Position numbers and translations under genes: made by a program
In this document: positions 17,623-25,647 of the stretch, in pieces
How the letters are laid out: each line of letters begins with the position of its first letter
Numbering within the stretch: the stretch's first letter is position 1
Notes under the pieces: model-generated
Told to the model about the DNA's origin: nothing
What the model saw: the letters and a program-made list of their open reading frames with translations, nothing else
The model's database searches: none
From: Brachybacterium vulturis
GTDB lineage: Bacteria; Actinomycetota; Actinomycetes; Actinomycetales; Dermabacteraceae
Direction: 5' to 3'
Length of the DNA: 64,000 bases
Assembly (NCBI RefSeq): GCF_002407185.1
Contig: NZ_CP023563.1
Coordinates: 2,542,001 to 2,606,000, forward strand

Positions 17623-18063
17623 GAAGGCTCCTCGCCGGTGCGCTGTGTCGGTCGCCCCGGCCAGTGGGCGGATAATCGCCTACGTGTCGCGAACCAGCAT
17701 CAGCGCAGGTCGCGCCGGCAGAGTCATCAGGAGTTTTAGCAGCTGGGAGCTATCCCACGCGAGTCGCACGAGGCAGGCAATCGACCGGCAGGCCGCAACT
17801 CATCGAGGACGACGTGCTCGCCAAAAGCGTGCCGATCACGTCCCAGGGCGCGACTCAAGCGCAGCCAGTCTCGGGCGACTTCCTCATCAGCTCCATAGGG
17901 CCCCGTCACCGGACAGTTCACCGGACGGATCGTGGCGTATACGGCAGGCAAGGGAGACTTCGTCCGCCGTGTCGCCGACGAGCAATCGAACCCGGACCAG
18001 GAATGATGGCCGCCCCGTCACCAGCTCCCGCTTCGATATGGGCGGAGAGAGTTCGAGCACGCG
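17623..18063. other. Intergenic region without a convincing gene
   Basis: These 441 bases hold the CGCCCACT box at 17663-17670 and presumably the promoter of the leftward transfer operon. A 71-codon frame at 17736-17951 (minus) has no ribosome site or recognisable motif, and I do not call it. Confidence 0.4.
17663..17670 (-). promoter_or_regulatory. CGCCCACT box upstream of the transfer operon
   Basis: The leftward reading is TCCGCCCACTGGCC, 40 bases before the ATG at 17622, the first gene of the operon containing the VirB4-type ATPase. Confidence 0.4.
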
Positions 18064-18846
18064 TCAGTGAGTACCGGTCAGGATGAGCTCCACCGCCTCG
18101 TGCGGCGCGTCCCATTGCGGGAAGTGTCCGCACCGGGGGAACCAGTGCAGCGTCGCATTGGGGAAAGCCGCAACAGCCCGATGGGCCTGCCGCGGAACGG
18201 TAACAAGGTCTCGACGTCCCCAGCCGATGGTGACGCGACCGGGGACCGTCTCGGGCGGAGCTCCCTGCTGCGTGGGTCCCTTTGTGAGCGCGTCCATCGC
18301 CGCATCCGTCGCTGTAGCATCAGCCAACCCGAGCAGGTCGGGCAGCACGGTTTGCCGCGTCAGCGACCACGGGTGGGCCGAGAACTGCGCGAGCAGCGCG
18401 GTCCGGCTGACGCGATTGTCCAACAGCGCCGGCAGGGCACCGCGCAAAGCACGGACCAGGGCGATCGAAGGCCGAAGTGTATAGCCGAAGATCGCCAGTT
18501 CACGCTTGTTCCAGAAACCACCAGGGTCCAGCGCCACGGTGTCACCACCGATCCCGCGTCTGGCGAGCTCGAGCACGATCCGTCCACCCATCGACTGTCC
18601 GGCAGTGGCAATGCCGTCCAGGCCCTCCTCGCCGATGAATCGTGCGACCGAATCGGCGAGCGTGGCGATCGACACCTCGCCAGGTAGCGGCGCCGTCTGG
18701 CCGAATCCGGGGAGATCGACCGCGATGACCTCCCGGCGCGCGGCCAACGCGTCGATGATCGGATCCCAGGAGCGCAGACCCGACCCGAGGCCGTGCACCA
18801 GCAGTAGGGGGCTTCCGTTGCCTCTCCGGACATGGTGAAGGCTCAT
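18064..18846 (-). CDS. Alpha/beta-hydrolase
   Basis: This is a 260-residue alpha/beta-hydrolase starting MSLHHVRRGNGSPLLLVHG. The oxyanion region is HGLGSGLRSWD, the nucleophile elbow GQSMGG (Ser near residue 97), the acid likely Asp in GWGRRDLV and the catalytic His in RCGHFPQWD. No signal peptide, so it is cytoplasmic. The substrate cannot be predicted. The open frame continues 16 codons upstream to 18894, but the inner ATG matches the usual family start. It is not visibly linked to transfer genes and may be cargo of the element. Confidence 0.8.
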   Translation of the reverse strand: MSLHHVRRGNGSPLLLVHGLGSGLRSWDPIIDALAARREVIAVDLPGFGQTAPLPGEVSIATLADSVARFIGEEGLDGIATAGQSMGGRIVLELARRGIGGDTVALDPGGFWNKRELAIFGYTLRPSIALVRALRGALPALLDNRVSRTALLAQFSAHPWSLTRQTVLPDLLGLADATATDAAMDALTKGPTQQGAPPETVPGRVTIGWGRRDLVTVPRQAHRAVAAFPNATLHWFPRCGHFPQWDAPHEAVELILTGTH

Positions 18847-19102
18847 CACACCACTGTACGGCGGGGCTCGGCGCCGAACCATCCCAGCAGCCAATCCCCT
18901 TGCGGACGTCGGCTCAGCTGGTCACCGCCGATCGCCTCGGCACCGCAACCGTCCGCCGAAGGGTCAGTTGATCATGGAACGGCGACGCACCGTCGGTGAA
19001 AGCCGAACTCGTCCTTGCTCCGTTCCGTAGCCGTTCTCTGCTGGACAGGGCAGTAGGTGGACCACCCCCGGCTATTCGGAGATGGCCCATGGGCGCTGGC
19101 CG

Positions 19103-19654
19103 TCAGGCCGCCAGGGTGCCTGCGTCGGCGTCGTAGCGGTCGTCGGCTCCCAGGTCCATCAGGTGGACCAGAACGCGGGTCTTGCGGTCGGAGTCGCTGG
19201 CCCAGGGCTCGAGGATCACCCACACCAGCACGCGGTGGCCGAGCAGGGCCTTCGCCTCGGAGGCGACCATCAGCCCGTCGGGTCCATCGGTCCGCTCGGT
19301 GCGGACGATCTCGTATCCGGGGTCGACGCCATCGACCTTCTTCTTCGTGCCGGTGTACAGCAGCAGCTTGCCGCGGGTGGAGGACTTCTCCCGGGTGACC
19401 TTGACGATGGTGCCCACGAAGTTCTTCAGGTCCAGGCCCTCGGCGTTGCCGGTCATCCGGTCGATCAGCTTCCAGGAGGCCGACCCCTCGGACAGTTCGG
19501 CGACCAGCTCTCGGATCGCCTTGGACACGGCCACCTGTCGGGGCACGGCCTTCTCGATGCCGGGGACTCGCACCAGGCCGTCCTCGGTGGTTTCCAGCTT
19601 CGCCACTCGGTCGTGGGCGGCCATGATGATCTGCGCGTGGTCAGCGGTGCTCAT
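19103..19654 (-). CDS. Hypothetical protein in the replication block
   Basis: This is a 183-residue protein of unrecognised family. It begins MSTADHAQIIMAAHDR and has a mixed alpha/beta pattern. The central part (FVGTIVKVTREKSSTRGKLL) resembles a small beta-barrel, as in OB-fold proteins, but this is only a shape impression. It starts 4 bases after the RecB-like nuclease gene ends, so it is co-expressed with that nuclease and probably acts with it on DNA. Confidence 0.5.
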   Translation of the reverse strand: MSTADHAQIIMAAHDRVAKLETTEDGLVRVPGIEKAVPRQVAVSKAIRELVAELSEGSASWKLIDRMTGNAEGLDLKNFVGTIVKVTREKSSTRGKLLLYTGTKKKVDGVDPGYEIVRTERTDGPDGLMVASEAKALLGHRVLVWVILEPWASDSDRKTRVLVHLMDLGADDRYDADAGTLAA

Positions 19655-19657
19655 GGC

Positions 19658-21139
19658 TCAGTCCTCCGCAGGGGTCGGGGCGATGGTGGTCAGGGTGTCG
19701 ATGTCGACCCCGGGGTCGTCGACCTCGGCCAGCCGGACGGCGGCGGCAGCGATCGACCGGGTGTGGCCGGTGGTCATCTTTATCCATCGCTGCCAGGTCG
19801 CCGCGTCCTCACCGAACGGCGGAGGGACGGCGTCGAGCACGGTCCGCAGGACGCCGCGCACGCGGGTGTTGGTCCCGTCCTGGAACGAGGCCCGCCCGGT
19901 CAGGCCCTCCTGCACGTCGATGATGATGCTGGCCAGGGTGGCGGTCAGGGAGTCGACGGCCACGCGCTGGATCGGCACGTTGCGCTTGCCCAGTAGCTCG
20001 TAGGCCAGGGAGGCGGTCCCGAAGTAGCCGATGGTCGCGTAGCTGGCGCCGTTGAGCGTGCCGGCGATCTCCTCCTCCCACGGCTTGCCCTCCGCAAGTG
20101 CGTACTCGGACATGTCGGTTCCTTCCCTCGAATGTTCGATCTCCTCCCCCGGCTCCTCCGGGGGCATCTGGACAGTGGGCGCGTCCGGCCCTTCGCAGGA
20201 CGGGGTCACGGTGGTCTCGTCGATGTCGATCAGGTCCGTGGCGGTCAGTGCGGTCTGCCCCTCGGTGCGGTCGGTGCCCCACCGTGAGGCCTGAGCGGCG
20301 GGGCAGAGGTTCACCAGCGGGCACCATCCGCACAGCGGCGATGTCACGGTCGGAAACATGGCCTGATCGACCATGTCGTTGTGCACGTCCCAAGCGCGGG
20401 AGAACTCCCCGACGGTCTGGGCGACCCGCTTGTCGGACACGGCGATGATCCGCGACTTCCCGAAGCGGGTGTAGTAGACCCGTCCTTCGAGGATCGGCTC
20501 GTCGACCAGCTGACGCAGCGCGGCGGTGTACAGGCGGATCTGGTCGCCGTGGTCGTCGCCGTAGTTCTCGATCTTGTGTTTGTCGGGGACCTTGCCGGTC
20601 TTGTGGTCGACCACCCGCAGCCCGGTCTTGCCGCGGGCGGTGACGTGCTGGGTCAGGTCGATGTACCCGGCGAAGGGAACCCCGCCGACCTCGATGCCTT
20701 GCAGGTGCCACTCGGTGGCCGCGACGTCGATCTCGCGGGGGTCCTCGATCTCGAAGATGCCCTGGTACTTGCCCATCACATCGGCGATGAACAGCTGCCG
20801 GGTGACCGGGTCGGCAAGCGCTGTGAGGTCTCCGTGTCGCCACTGCGCCACCCGTGACAGCAGGAGGTTGGCGGCCTTGCGACGGGTGCGCTTGCCGCGC
20901 GGGAGGCCGTAGAGGTCCTCCAGCACGGAGTGCGCGGCCGTGCCCTGCGTGGTGGCGGCGAACGGGTCGGGGGTCTGCTCGCCGACCAGCTTGCCGAAGG
21001 CGTACCCGGCGGCGCAGCCGGACGACAGCGTTTTCGCCGTCGACGGCGACAGCGCCGCACGCCGCACCGCCGCGAGGTCATCCGCGTCCAGGTGCAGGCC
21101 GTCGCGGGTCAGTGTCGAGGCCACCCGGCCCCCTTTCAT
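19658..21139 (-). CDS. RecB/Cas4-like PD-(D/E)XK nuclease with extra C-terminal domain
   Basis: This is about 493 residues from the ATG at 21139; a GTG at 21124 preceded by AAAGGGGG is an equally good start. The nuclease core has AHSVLEDL, then GYIDL and VVDHKTGK (the D...DHK acid-lysine set), and a late cysteine group CGWCPLVNLCP which with an early Cys (SSGCAAGY) suggests a Cas4/AddB-type iron-sulfur cluster. Such nucleases process DNA ends in replication or recombination. After about residue 342 a separate domain begins at MSEYALAEGKPWEEE, with its own ATG (20113), an upstream AAGGA and a CGCCCACT box. The gene may therefore give both a long and a short product. It follows the primase gene. 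Confidence 0.75.
   Translation of the reverse strand: MKGGRVASTLTRDGLHLDADDLAAVRRAALSPSTAKTLSSGCAAGYAFGKLVGEQTPDPFAATTQGTAAHSVLEDLYGLPRGKRTRRKAANLLLSRVAQWRHGDLTALADPVTRQLFIADVMGKYQGIFEIEDPREIDVAATEWHLQGIEVGGVPFAGYIDLTQHVTARGKTGLRVVDHKTGKVPDKHKIENYGDDHGDQIRLYTAALRQLVDEPILEGRVYYTRFGKSRIIAVSDKRVAQTVGEFSRAWDVHNDMVDQAMFPTVTSPLCGWCPLVNLCPAAQASRWGTDRTEGQTALTATDLIDIDETTVTPSCEGPDAPTVQMPPEEPGEEIEHSREGTDMSEYALAEGKPWEEEIAGTLNGASYATIGYFGTASLAYELLGKRNVPIQRVAVDSLTATLASIIIDVQEGLTGRASFQDGTNTRVRGVLRTVLDAVPPPFGEDAATWQRWIKMTTGHTRSIAAAAVRLAEVDDPGVDIDTLTTIAPTPAED
20174..20181 (-). promoter_or_regulatory. CGCCCACT box before an internal start of the nuclease gene
   Basis: The leftward reading is CGCGCCCACTGTCC, 60 bases before the in-frame ATG at 20113. 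It suggests that the C-terminal 151 residues can be made separately. Confidence 0.3.
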
Positions 21140-21158
21140 CGTGGTCGTTTCCGAGGTA

Positions 21159-21166
21159 AGTGGGCG
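21159..21166 (-). promoter_or_regulatory. CGCCCACT box upstream of the nuclease gene
   Basis: The leftward reading is GCGCCCACTTACC, 19 bases before the ATG at 21139 and 34 before the GTG at 21124. Confidence 0.35.
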
Positions 21167-21218
21167 CATGCGGACCCTGGCAGGACAGGACCGTCCGGGC
21201 CCGCTTCAGCTCCGGTGG

Positions 21219-24200
21219 TCACTCCTCGTCGTAGAGGGTGGCCACGTCGATCGGCACCCCGCGCACGCGCGCCCCACCGGCACGGGATTCGATCTCCCCG
21301 GTCGGCACTCCGTGGCGGATCCGCGGGCCCCAGATGCCTTCGGCGGCCAGACCCTCATGCCAGACGGCCTTCCAGCTGGTGCGGGCTGTCTGCCCGGCCG
21401 GGATCAGGTGACGGGCTCGGGCGCGGGCGACCTGGAACGCATCGCGGGAGAAGACGATCACGTCGCGGCCCTTGCCGCGGGCGTTGGGGACGTAGCGGCC
21501 CAGAGGTTCGCCGCGCGGCTCCCGGCCCGCGGGCCAGCCCAGTCGCAGGTTCACGCTGGGGTCGTCGGTCGGTGGAGATCCCACGTCGCTGGGCACCAGC
21601 GGTTCGACGTAGCCCTTCTGCGATTCGAGCAGGTACCGCAGGGCGTCGACCAGGGCATGGCCAGCGGTGCGGCCCTGCTGGGTGCGCGAGAGGTCCACGG
21701 TCAGCGCCGCGAGGTCGTCGCGCATCGCTTCGACGCGCTCCAGGAACCGAACATCCATCTCCAGGTCCAGTGCGTACTGCTCAAGCATGGTGACACTGAG
21801 GAGGTACTCCGAGACGATCTGCGCGTGCCGGGTGGCGTTGACCTGGCCGCCGAGTTCCTGCTCGACGTGCTGGCGGGCGTCGCCGGCTGCGTCGTCGCGT
21901 TCGCGCATGAACGTGGTGCGCACATGCTGGTAGGAGTCCCGGGCGGCCCAGTTGCACATCCATCGCAGCATTTGTGCGGACAGGCGCGCCTGGTCTCCGC
22001 GGCGGGACATCGCGTTCAGCGTGGCCAGAGGGTCGGCTGAGCGCGGGTTGATGAACCCTCCCCCGTCGTCGGAGTACAGCGTCAGCATCCGGTCGCGCAC
22101 GGAGTCGATCTGCAGCTCGTTCTCGGCGGTGACCACGACGAGCGAGCGGGGCGGGTTCTGCACGCGGGTCTTCATGTCCGAGGTCATGCGGCCCTTGCCG
22201 GTGCCGTTGAACGCGGAGCGGACCATCGCCTCCAGGTCGCTGGTCTGCTTCTCCCACTGGCGCTGGTCGGAGTTGGGGGCGAAGTCGTCGATCACCCACA
22301 TCATCGACTTCGACACCGCGTTCTCCATCCAGGCGCGGGTGTCCATGGCCGAGCCTGGCAGTCGTTCGGCGCTCCATGCCCCGCCGCGCGAGGCCCAGAA
22401 CCCCTGGACCATCGACGCGAGCCATGACTTGCCGGAGCGGCGGCCGCCGACGATGTACAGCACCGAATGCGGGGTGATCGGCACGATCGGTCGCACCCCG
22501 GCGAGCAGGGCGACCATCCCGAACCTCGGATCGACGAACGTGTCGGCGCTGGTGTAGGCATCGACCACCTGGCGCAGCAGGTCTCGCTGCTGCTGAAGGC
22601 TCATCGCGGAGTCGATCACGCCGTAGTCATCGATGCTGGGGAAATCGTCGGCGGTCAGGCCTGCCTGGGCCCGCTCGTCGCCGGCGCCGGTCGGGCCGAC
22701 CACCTGTCGTCCGGCGATGAAGGCGGGGATCCCGTCGCGGGTCGGCACCCATCCCTGGCAGCCCCACAGCACGTCGTCGGTGCTCTCGGAGGCGCGGTAG
22801 TCCTTGATCGCGCGGGTCCAGTTGATGCCGGATCGCGGCGGCCAGGACGACAGTGCCGAGACCTTCGTGGGCACGTCGGCGCCGTAGCGGGTCTCCCACT
22901 TGGCGGGGTCTTCATCGAGCATGGCCTTGGGGCCGCGGATGATCGCGGAATCGACCAGGTCCTCGGAGCTCTTCCACTGCACGGCGACCACGGCCTGACG
23001 TTCGGCGCGGGAGACGGCACCGGGGATGATCCGTCCGCCCTCGAGCTCGTCGGCGGTCGGCATGCGGAACTCTTCGAAGCTGACCAGGCGCCCGCCGATG
23101 TCGTCGATCCTCTTCCAGGTCGTGATGTCCGGGCCGCCGGCGGGGTCGGTGCGCACGTTGCACACCTCGACCCCGAGTCCGTCCTGGGTCACGCGGGTCT
23201 GGCCCTTCTCGCCGGTGTCGTCCACGGGTCGCTGGGGCAGTTCACCGATCCGCAGGCCGAGTGCGTCGCTCCAGGTGCCGGAGTAGGCCAGGAAGTCGTC
23301 GATGCCCCGTTTGGGATCGACGGTGTCATCGCCCCGGGGGGACAGGTCGATCAGGCTGGTCTGGGCGGTGTTGCGCTTGGCCAGGAACTCCATCAGCCCG
23401 TAGGCGGCGTCCCACACGGCCGCGTTGCGGGCGATGTCGCCGTCGAAGCAGATGATCGCTTCGCGGTCGCGCATGCCGATGGTGTTCCACTCGTCGTTGC
23501 GTCGCCAGGACTGGACGCCGGGGATGGCCAGCACCAGGATCCGCTTGTCGGTGGGAACCTGCTCCAGCAGTTCGCCCAGGTGCTGGCGGGGCTTGGTGGC
23601 GCCGACCGCAGTGGACAGCGTCTCGTCGGTGATGCCGGCGTCTCGCAGCATGGCCGTCAGCACGGAGTCGGCCTTGACCACGCCTTCGGTGAGCAGCACC
23701 GGGATCGTGGGGTCGGCGAACCAGCTTGCCGGGGTCGCCGGATGGGCGTCGATTGCGGTGCCGGATCCGGCCAGGAACATGTACTTCGCCCAGCTCAATC
23801 CTTCCGGCGGATCGTCTTCCGGGCGCAGCTGCAGCGTGCCGAGGATCGGTTCGCCCCGGGCGATGGAGTCCATCTTGAAGTACGGGATCTCCATCCAGGC
23901 TGCCTGTCGGGCCAGGCTCAGCAGGTGGCGTCCCGGGTTGCGGCGGCCGTCGAAGCCGAAACGACGCAGCGCGTCCTTGGCGTCGTCGGGGCCGGTGATG
24001 GTGCGGTAGCCGCGGGCCTGGGCGACCAGCGGGGCGACGATCGAGGATCGCAGCTTGGCCACGGACACGTCGCCGATGGACCCGGGGTAGGCGGAGGTTG
24101 AGAACGGCTGCTCGCGCATCTGCGTCACGGCGGTGTCGATGTCGGCCACCGACAGTCCGGCGTCCTCGTCCTCGAAGGAGGCGTCCTCCTCGAGCTCGGG

Positions 24201-24299
24201 GCTGTCGGCGGCGTGGTCGTCGCTCGGGGCCTGCGCGGCGTCCGGGGCGCCCCCCTCGATGGGGGTTTCGGCAGGGGTGTGCGGATCGGGAGCGTTCAT
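21219..24299 (-). CDS. Element replication protein: DUF3854/Toprim-like primase fused to a P-loop helicase-type ATPase
   Basis: This is a 1026-residue protein. After an acidic N-terminus (1-50), the region around 190-300 has VLLTEGVVKADSV and ICFDGDIARNAAV, the acid pattern of DUF3854/Toprim-like domains of plasmid and element primases. A P-loop ATPase follows, with VGGRRSGKSWLAS near 618 and a Walker B-like MMWVIDDF near 670, then VVVTAENELQIDS. The layout is that of primase-helicase proteins that start replication of actinobacterial plasmids and integrative elements. It lies just left of the iteron-like repeats at 24.5-24.8 kb, which are its likely target. No good ribosome site precedes the ATG; a CGCCCACT box ends 9 bases before it. 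Confidence 0.75.
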   Translation of the reverse strand: MNAPDPHTPAETPIEGGAPDAAQAPSDDHAADSPELEEDASFEDEDAGLSVADIDTAVTQMREQPFSTSAYPGSIGDVSVAKLRSSIVAPLVAQARGYRTITGPDDAKDALRRFGFDGRRNPGRHLLSLARQAAWMEIPYFKMDSIARGEPILGTLQLRPEDDPPEGLSWAKYMFLAGSGTAIDAHPATPASWFADPTIPVLLTEGVVKADSVLTAMLRDAGITDETLSTAVGATKPRQHLGELLEQVPTDKRILVLAIPGVQSWRRNDEWNTIGMRDREAIICFDGDIARNAAVWDAAYGLMEFLAKRNTAQTSLIDLSPRGDDTVDPKRGIDDFLAYSGTWSDALGLRIGELPQRPVDDTGEKGQTRVTQDGLGVEVCNVRTDPAGGPDITTWKRIDDIGGRLVSFEEFRMPTADELEGGRIIPGAVSRAERQAVVAVQWKSSEDLVDSAIIRGPKAMLDEDPAKWETRYGADVPTKVSALSSWPPRSGINWTRAIKDYRASESTDDVLWGCQGWVPTRDGIPAFIAGRQVVGPTGAGDERAQAGLTADDFPSIDDYGVIDSAMSLQQQRDLLRQVVDAYTSADTFVDPRFGMVALLAGVRPIVPITPHSVLYIVGGRRSGKSWLASMVQGFWASRGGAWSAERLPGSAMDTRAWMENAVSKSMMWVIDDFAPNSDQRQWEKQTSDLEAMVRSAFNGTGKGRMTSDMKTRVQNPPRSLVVVTAENELQIDSVRDRMLTLYSDDGGGFINPRSADPLATLNAMSRRGDQARLSAQMLRWMCNWAARDSYQHVRTTFMRERDDAAGDARQHVEQELGGQVNATRHAQIVSEYLLSVTMLEQYALDLEMDVRFLERVEAMRDDLAALTVDLSRTQQGRTAGHALVDALRYLLESQKGYVEPLVPSDVGSPPTDDPSVNLRLGWPAGREPRGEPLGRYVPNARGKGRDVIVFSRDAFQVARARARHLIPAGQTARTSWKAVWHEGLAAEGIWGPRIRHGVPTGEIESRAGGARVRGVPIDVATLYDEE

Positions 24300-24308
24300 G
24301 GCCGGGCA

Positions 24309-24316
24309 AGTGGGCG
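24309..24316 (-). promoter_or_regulatory. CGCCCACT box upstream of the primase-helicase gene
   Basis: The leftward reading is CCCGCCCACTTGCCC, ending 9 bases before the ATG at 24299. No separate ribosome site is seen there. Confidence 0.35.
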
Positions 24317-24469
24317 GGGAAGTCGTCTCGTGGGACGTTCCCGCTCACGCAGACCTCGGCGATCCGTCGGGGTTCCTGGTCACGGAACCTCGGGCCGGTC
24401 TGCGGTCGGGATCCGAGCCCAGGGGTGGACCCGGGGGCTGCTGCGCGAGGGTGGTGGCGCGTCCGGACG

Positions 24470-24800
24470 GCCGGATATCCAACATAGCGCACCCGGTCGT
24501 CCGTGCAGGTCAGCCAGGGTTCTTGGTGCTGAGCGACAACAGTGCGCGCCCCTAGCGCACCCCATGAACCCGCAGGTCACTGACCAAAATCCTACATATC
24601 CAACATCTATAACTATCTCTCTTATGGAGATTGAGATGTGTGTGTATAAGGGGGATGTCTCCGAGATCCCCTACATGTATCCAATCGCGGGGCGCGATGG
24701 GGGATATGTTGGATTTCGCGCTCTGACCTGCACGTTTACCGAACCCTGCGTGTTGGCGCTGCGTTGGATATGTTGGATTTCCTGGTCTGACCTGCGGTAA
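24470..24800. repeat. Iteron-like repeat cluster, candidate replication origin
   Basis: This gene-free, relatively AT-rich stretch holds a repeated unit made of GGATATGTTGGATTT plus CTGACCTGC about 5 bases later. Two direct copies are at 24702-24731 and 24766-24795, 64 bp apart. An inverted, slightly diverged copy is at 24573-24600 (GGATATGTAGGATTT on the minus strand). Partial inverted pieces are at 24475-24485 (ATATCCAACAT) and 24504-24512 (GCAGGTCAG). Between the two arms is an AT-rich segment (24581-24660). The cluster lies upstream of the primase-helicase gene. Repeats placed like this are typical of initiator-bound origins; activity is inferred. Confidence 0.6.
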
Positions 24801-24824
24801 CGCGGGCGACGCGGAGGGGTGGGG

Positions 24825-25547
24825 TCAGATGTCCCGCTGCTCCGGAGGGAGCTCAGCCCGGTCCGGGATGCCAGCGGCGAGGCGATAGTCCTCATCGGTC
24901 AGCGTGGCGGTGAAGATGTCGGGGTCGATCACTTCATGGGGCACGGACTGGCCGTCCTCGACGGTACTGGCGTAGGACAGCCAGGCGTACATCATCGACA
25001 GCGGGAACTCGTCGTCCGCTCCGACGTAGGCGCGGCGGCGCCACAGCGACCACAGCACGATGGCCTGGGCGATGTCGGCGGTGACCGCGTCGCGGCGCGA
25101 AGTGGTCTGGCCGCGGATCTCGGTCAGGGCGAACTGTCCGTCCTCGGCCCCGGCGGCGCAGGCGCCCAGGACACGGGCCGCTCCCGGCGGCAGCGGGTCG
25201 GCGACGGCGGCGAGGTTGATGTCCATCAGCAGCCGGTCGTGGTCCCAGTCATCCTCGTCATCGGGGGTGAAGGTCACGTCGGCGGCATCGCGGAAGGTGC
25301 CGAACCCGGGGTGCGGATTTCGCCACGGGTCCGACGGCGGGAGCGTGTCCAAGATCGTGGCCGCTACGCCGGTGGCCCAGACGATGGTGAAGGTCGGGGT
25401 GCGCCGTGTCCACTCCCGGAGGCGTCGGTCGATATCGACTCGGGCGATCATCGGCAGCAGCGGCTCGTAGGCAGCTCCGGCCCACTGGGCAAACGTGCGC
25501 CGCCGCGATGTCGCCTCCTCCCGCGTGATGTCCATGATTCCGCCCAT
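24825..25547 (-). CDS. Hypothetical protein
   Basis: This is a 240-residue protein from the ATG at 25547, chosen because GAGGGA lies 7 bases upstream; earlier in-frame starts lack a site. It is acidic and helical, with no membrane segment and no catalytic motif I can name. A Pro- and Asp-rich loop (FTPDDEDDWDHDRLL) lies in the middle. It ends at the origin-like repeats and is divergent from the ParA-like operon (97 bases between starts), so a link to replication or copy control is possible but unproven. Confidence 0.55.
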   Translation of the reverse strand: MGGIMDITREEATSRRRTFAQWAGAAYEPLLPMIARVDIDRRLREWTRRTPTFTIVWATGVAATILDTLPPSDPWRNPHPGFGTFRDAADVTFTPDDEDDWDHDRLLMDINLAAVADPLPPGAARVLGACAAGAEDGQFALTEIRGQTTSRRDAVTADIAQAIVLWSLWRRRAYVGADDEFPLSMMYAWLSYASTVEDGQSVPHEVIDPDIFTATLTDEDYRLAAGIPDRAELPPEQRDI

Positions 25548-25634
25548 CTGTCGTCCCTCGTGCATGTGTCTATGTTTCCACGTCCGACCAGGGGCGACGA
25601 AACCGCCATGCACTTGATTGGCCCGACCCTGGCA

Positions 25635-25647
25635 TATAACCAGTATG
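25635..25647 (+). promoter_or_regulatory. -10 element and likely leaderless start of the ParA-like operon
   Basis: TATAAC at 25635-25640 lies 4 bases before the ATG at 25645, with TTGATT at 25614-25619 as a weak -35. The transcript would begin at or next to the ATG, so the mRNA is probably leaderless, as is common in actinobacteria. Confidence 0.4.
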
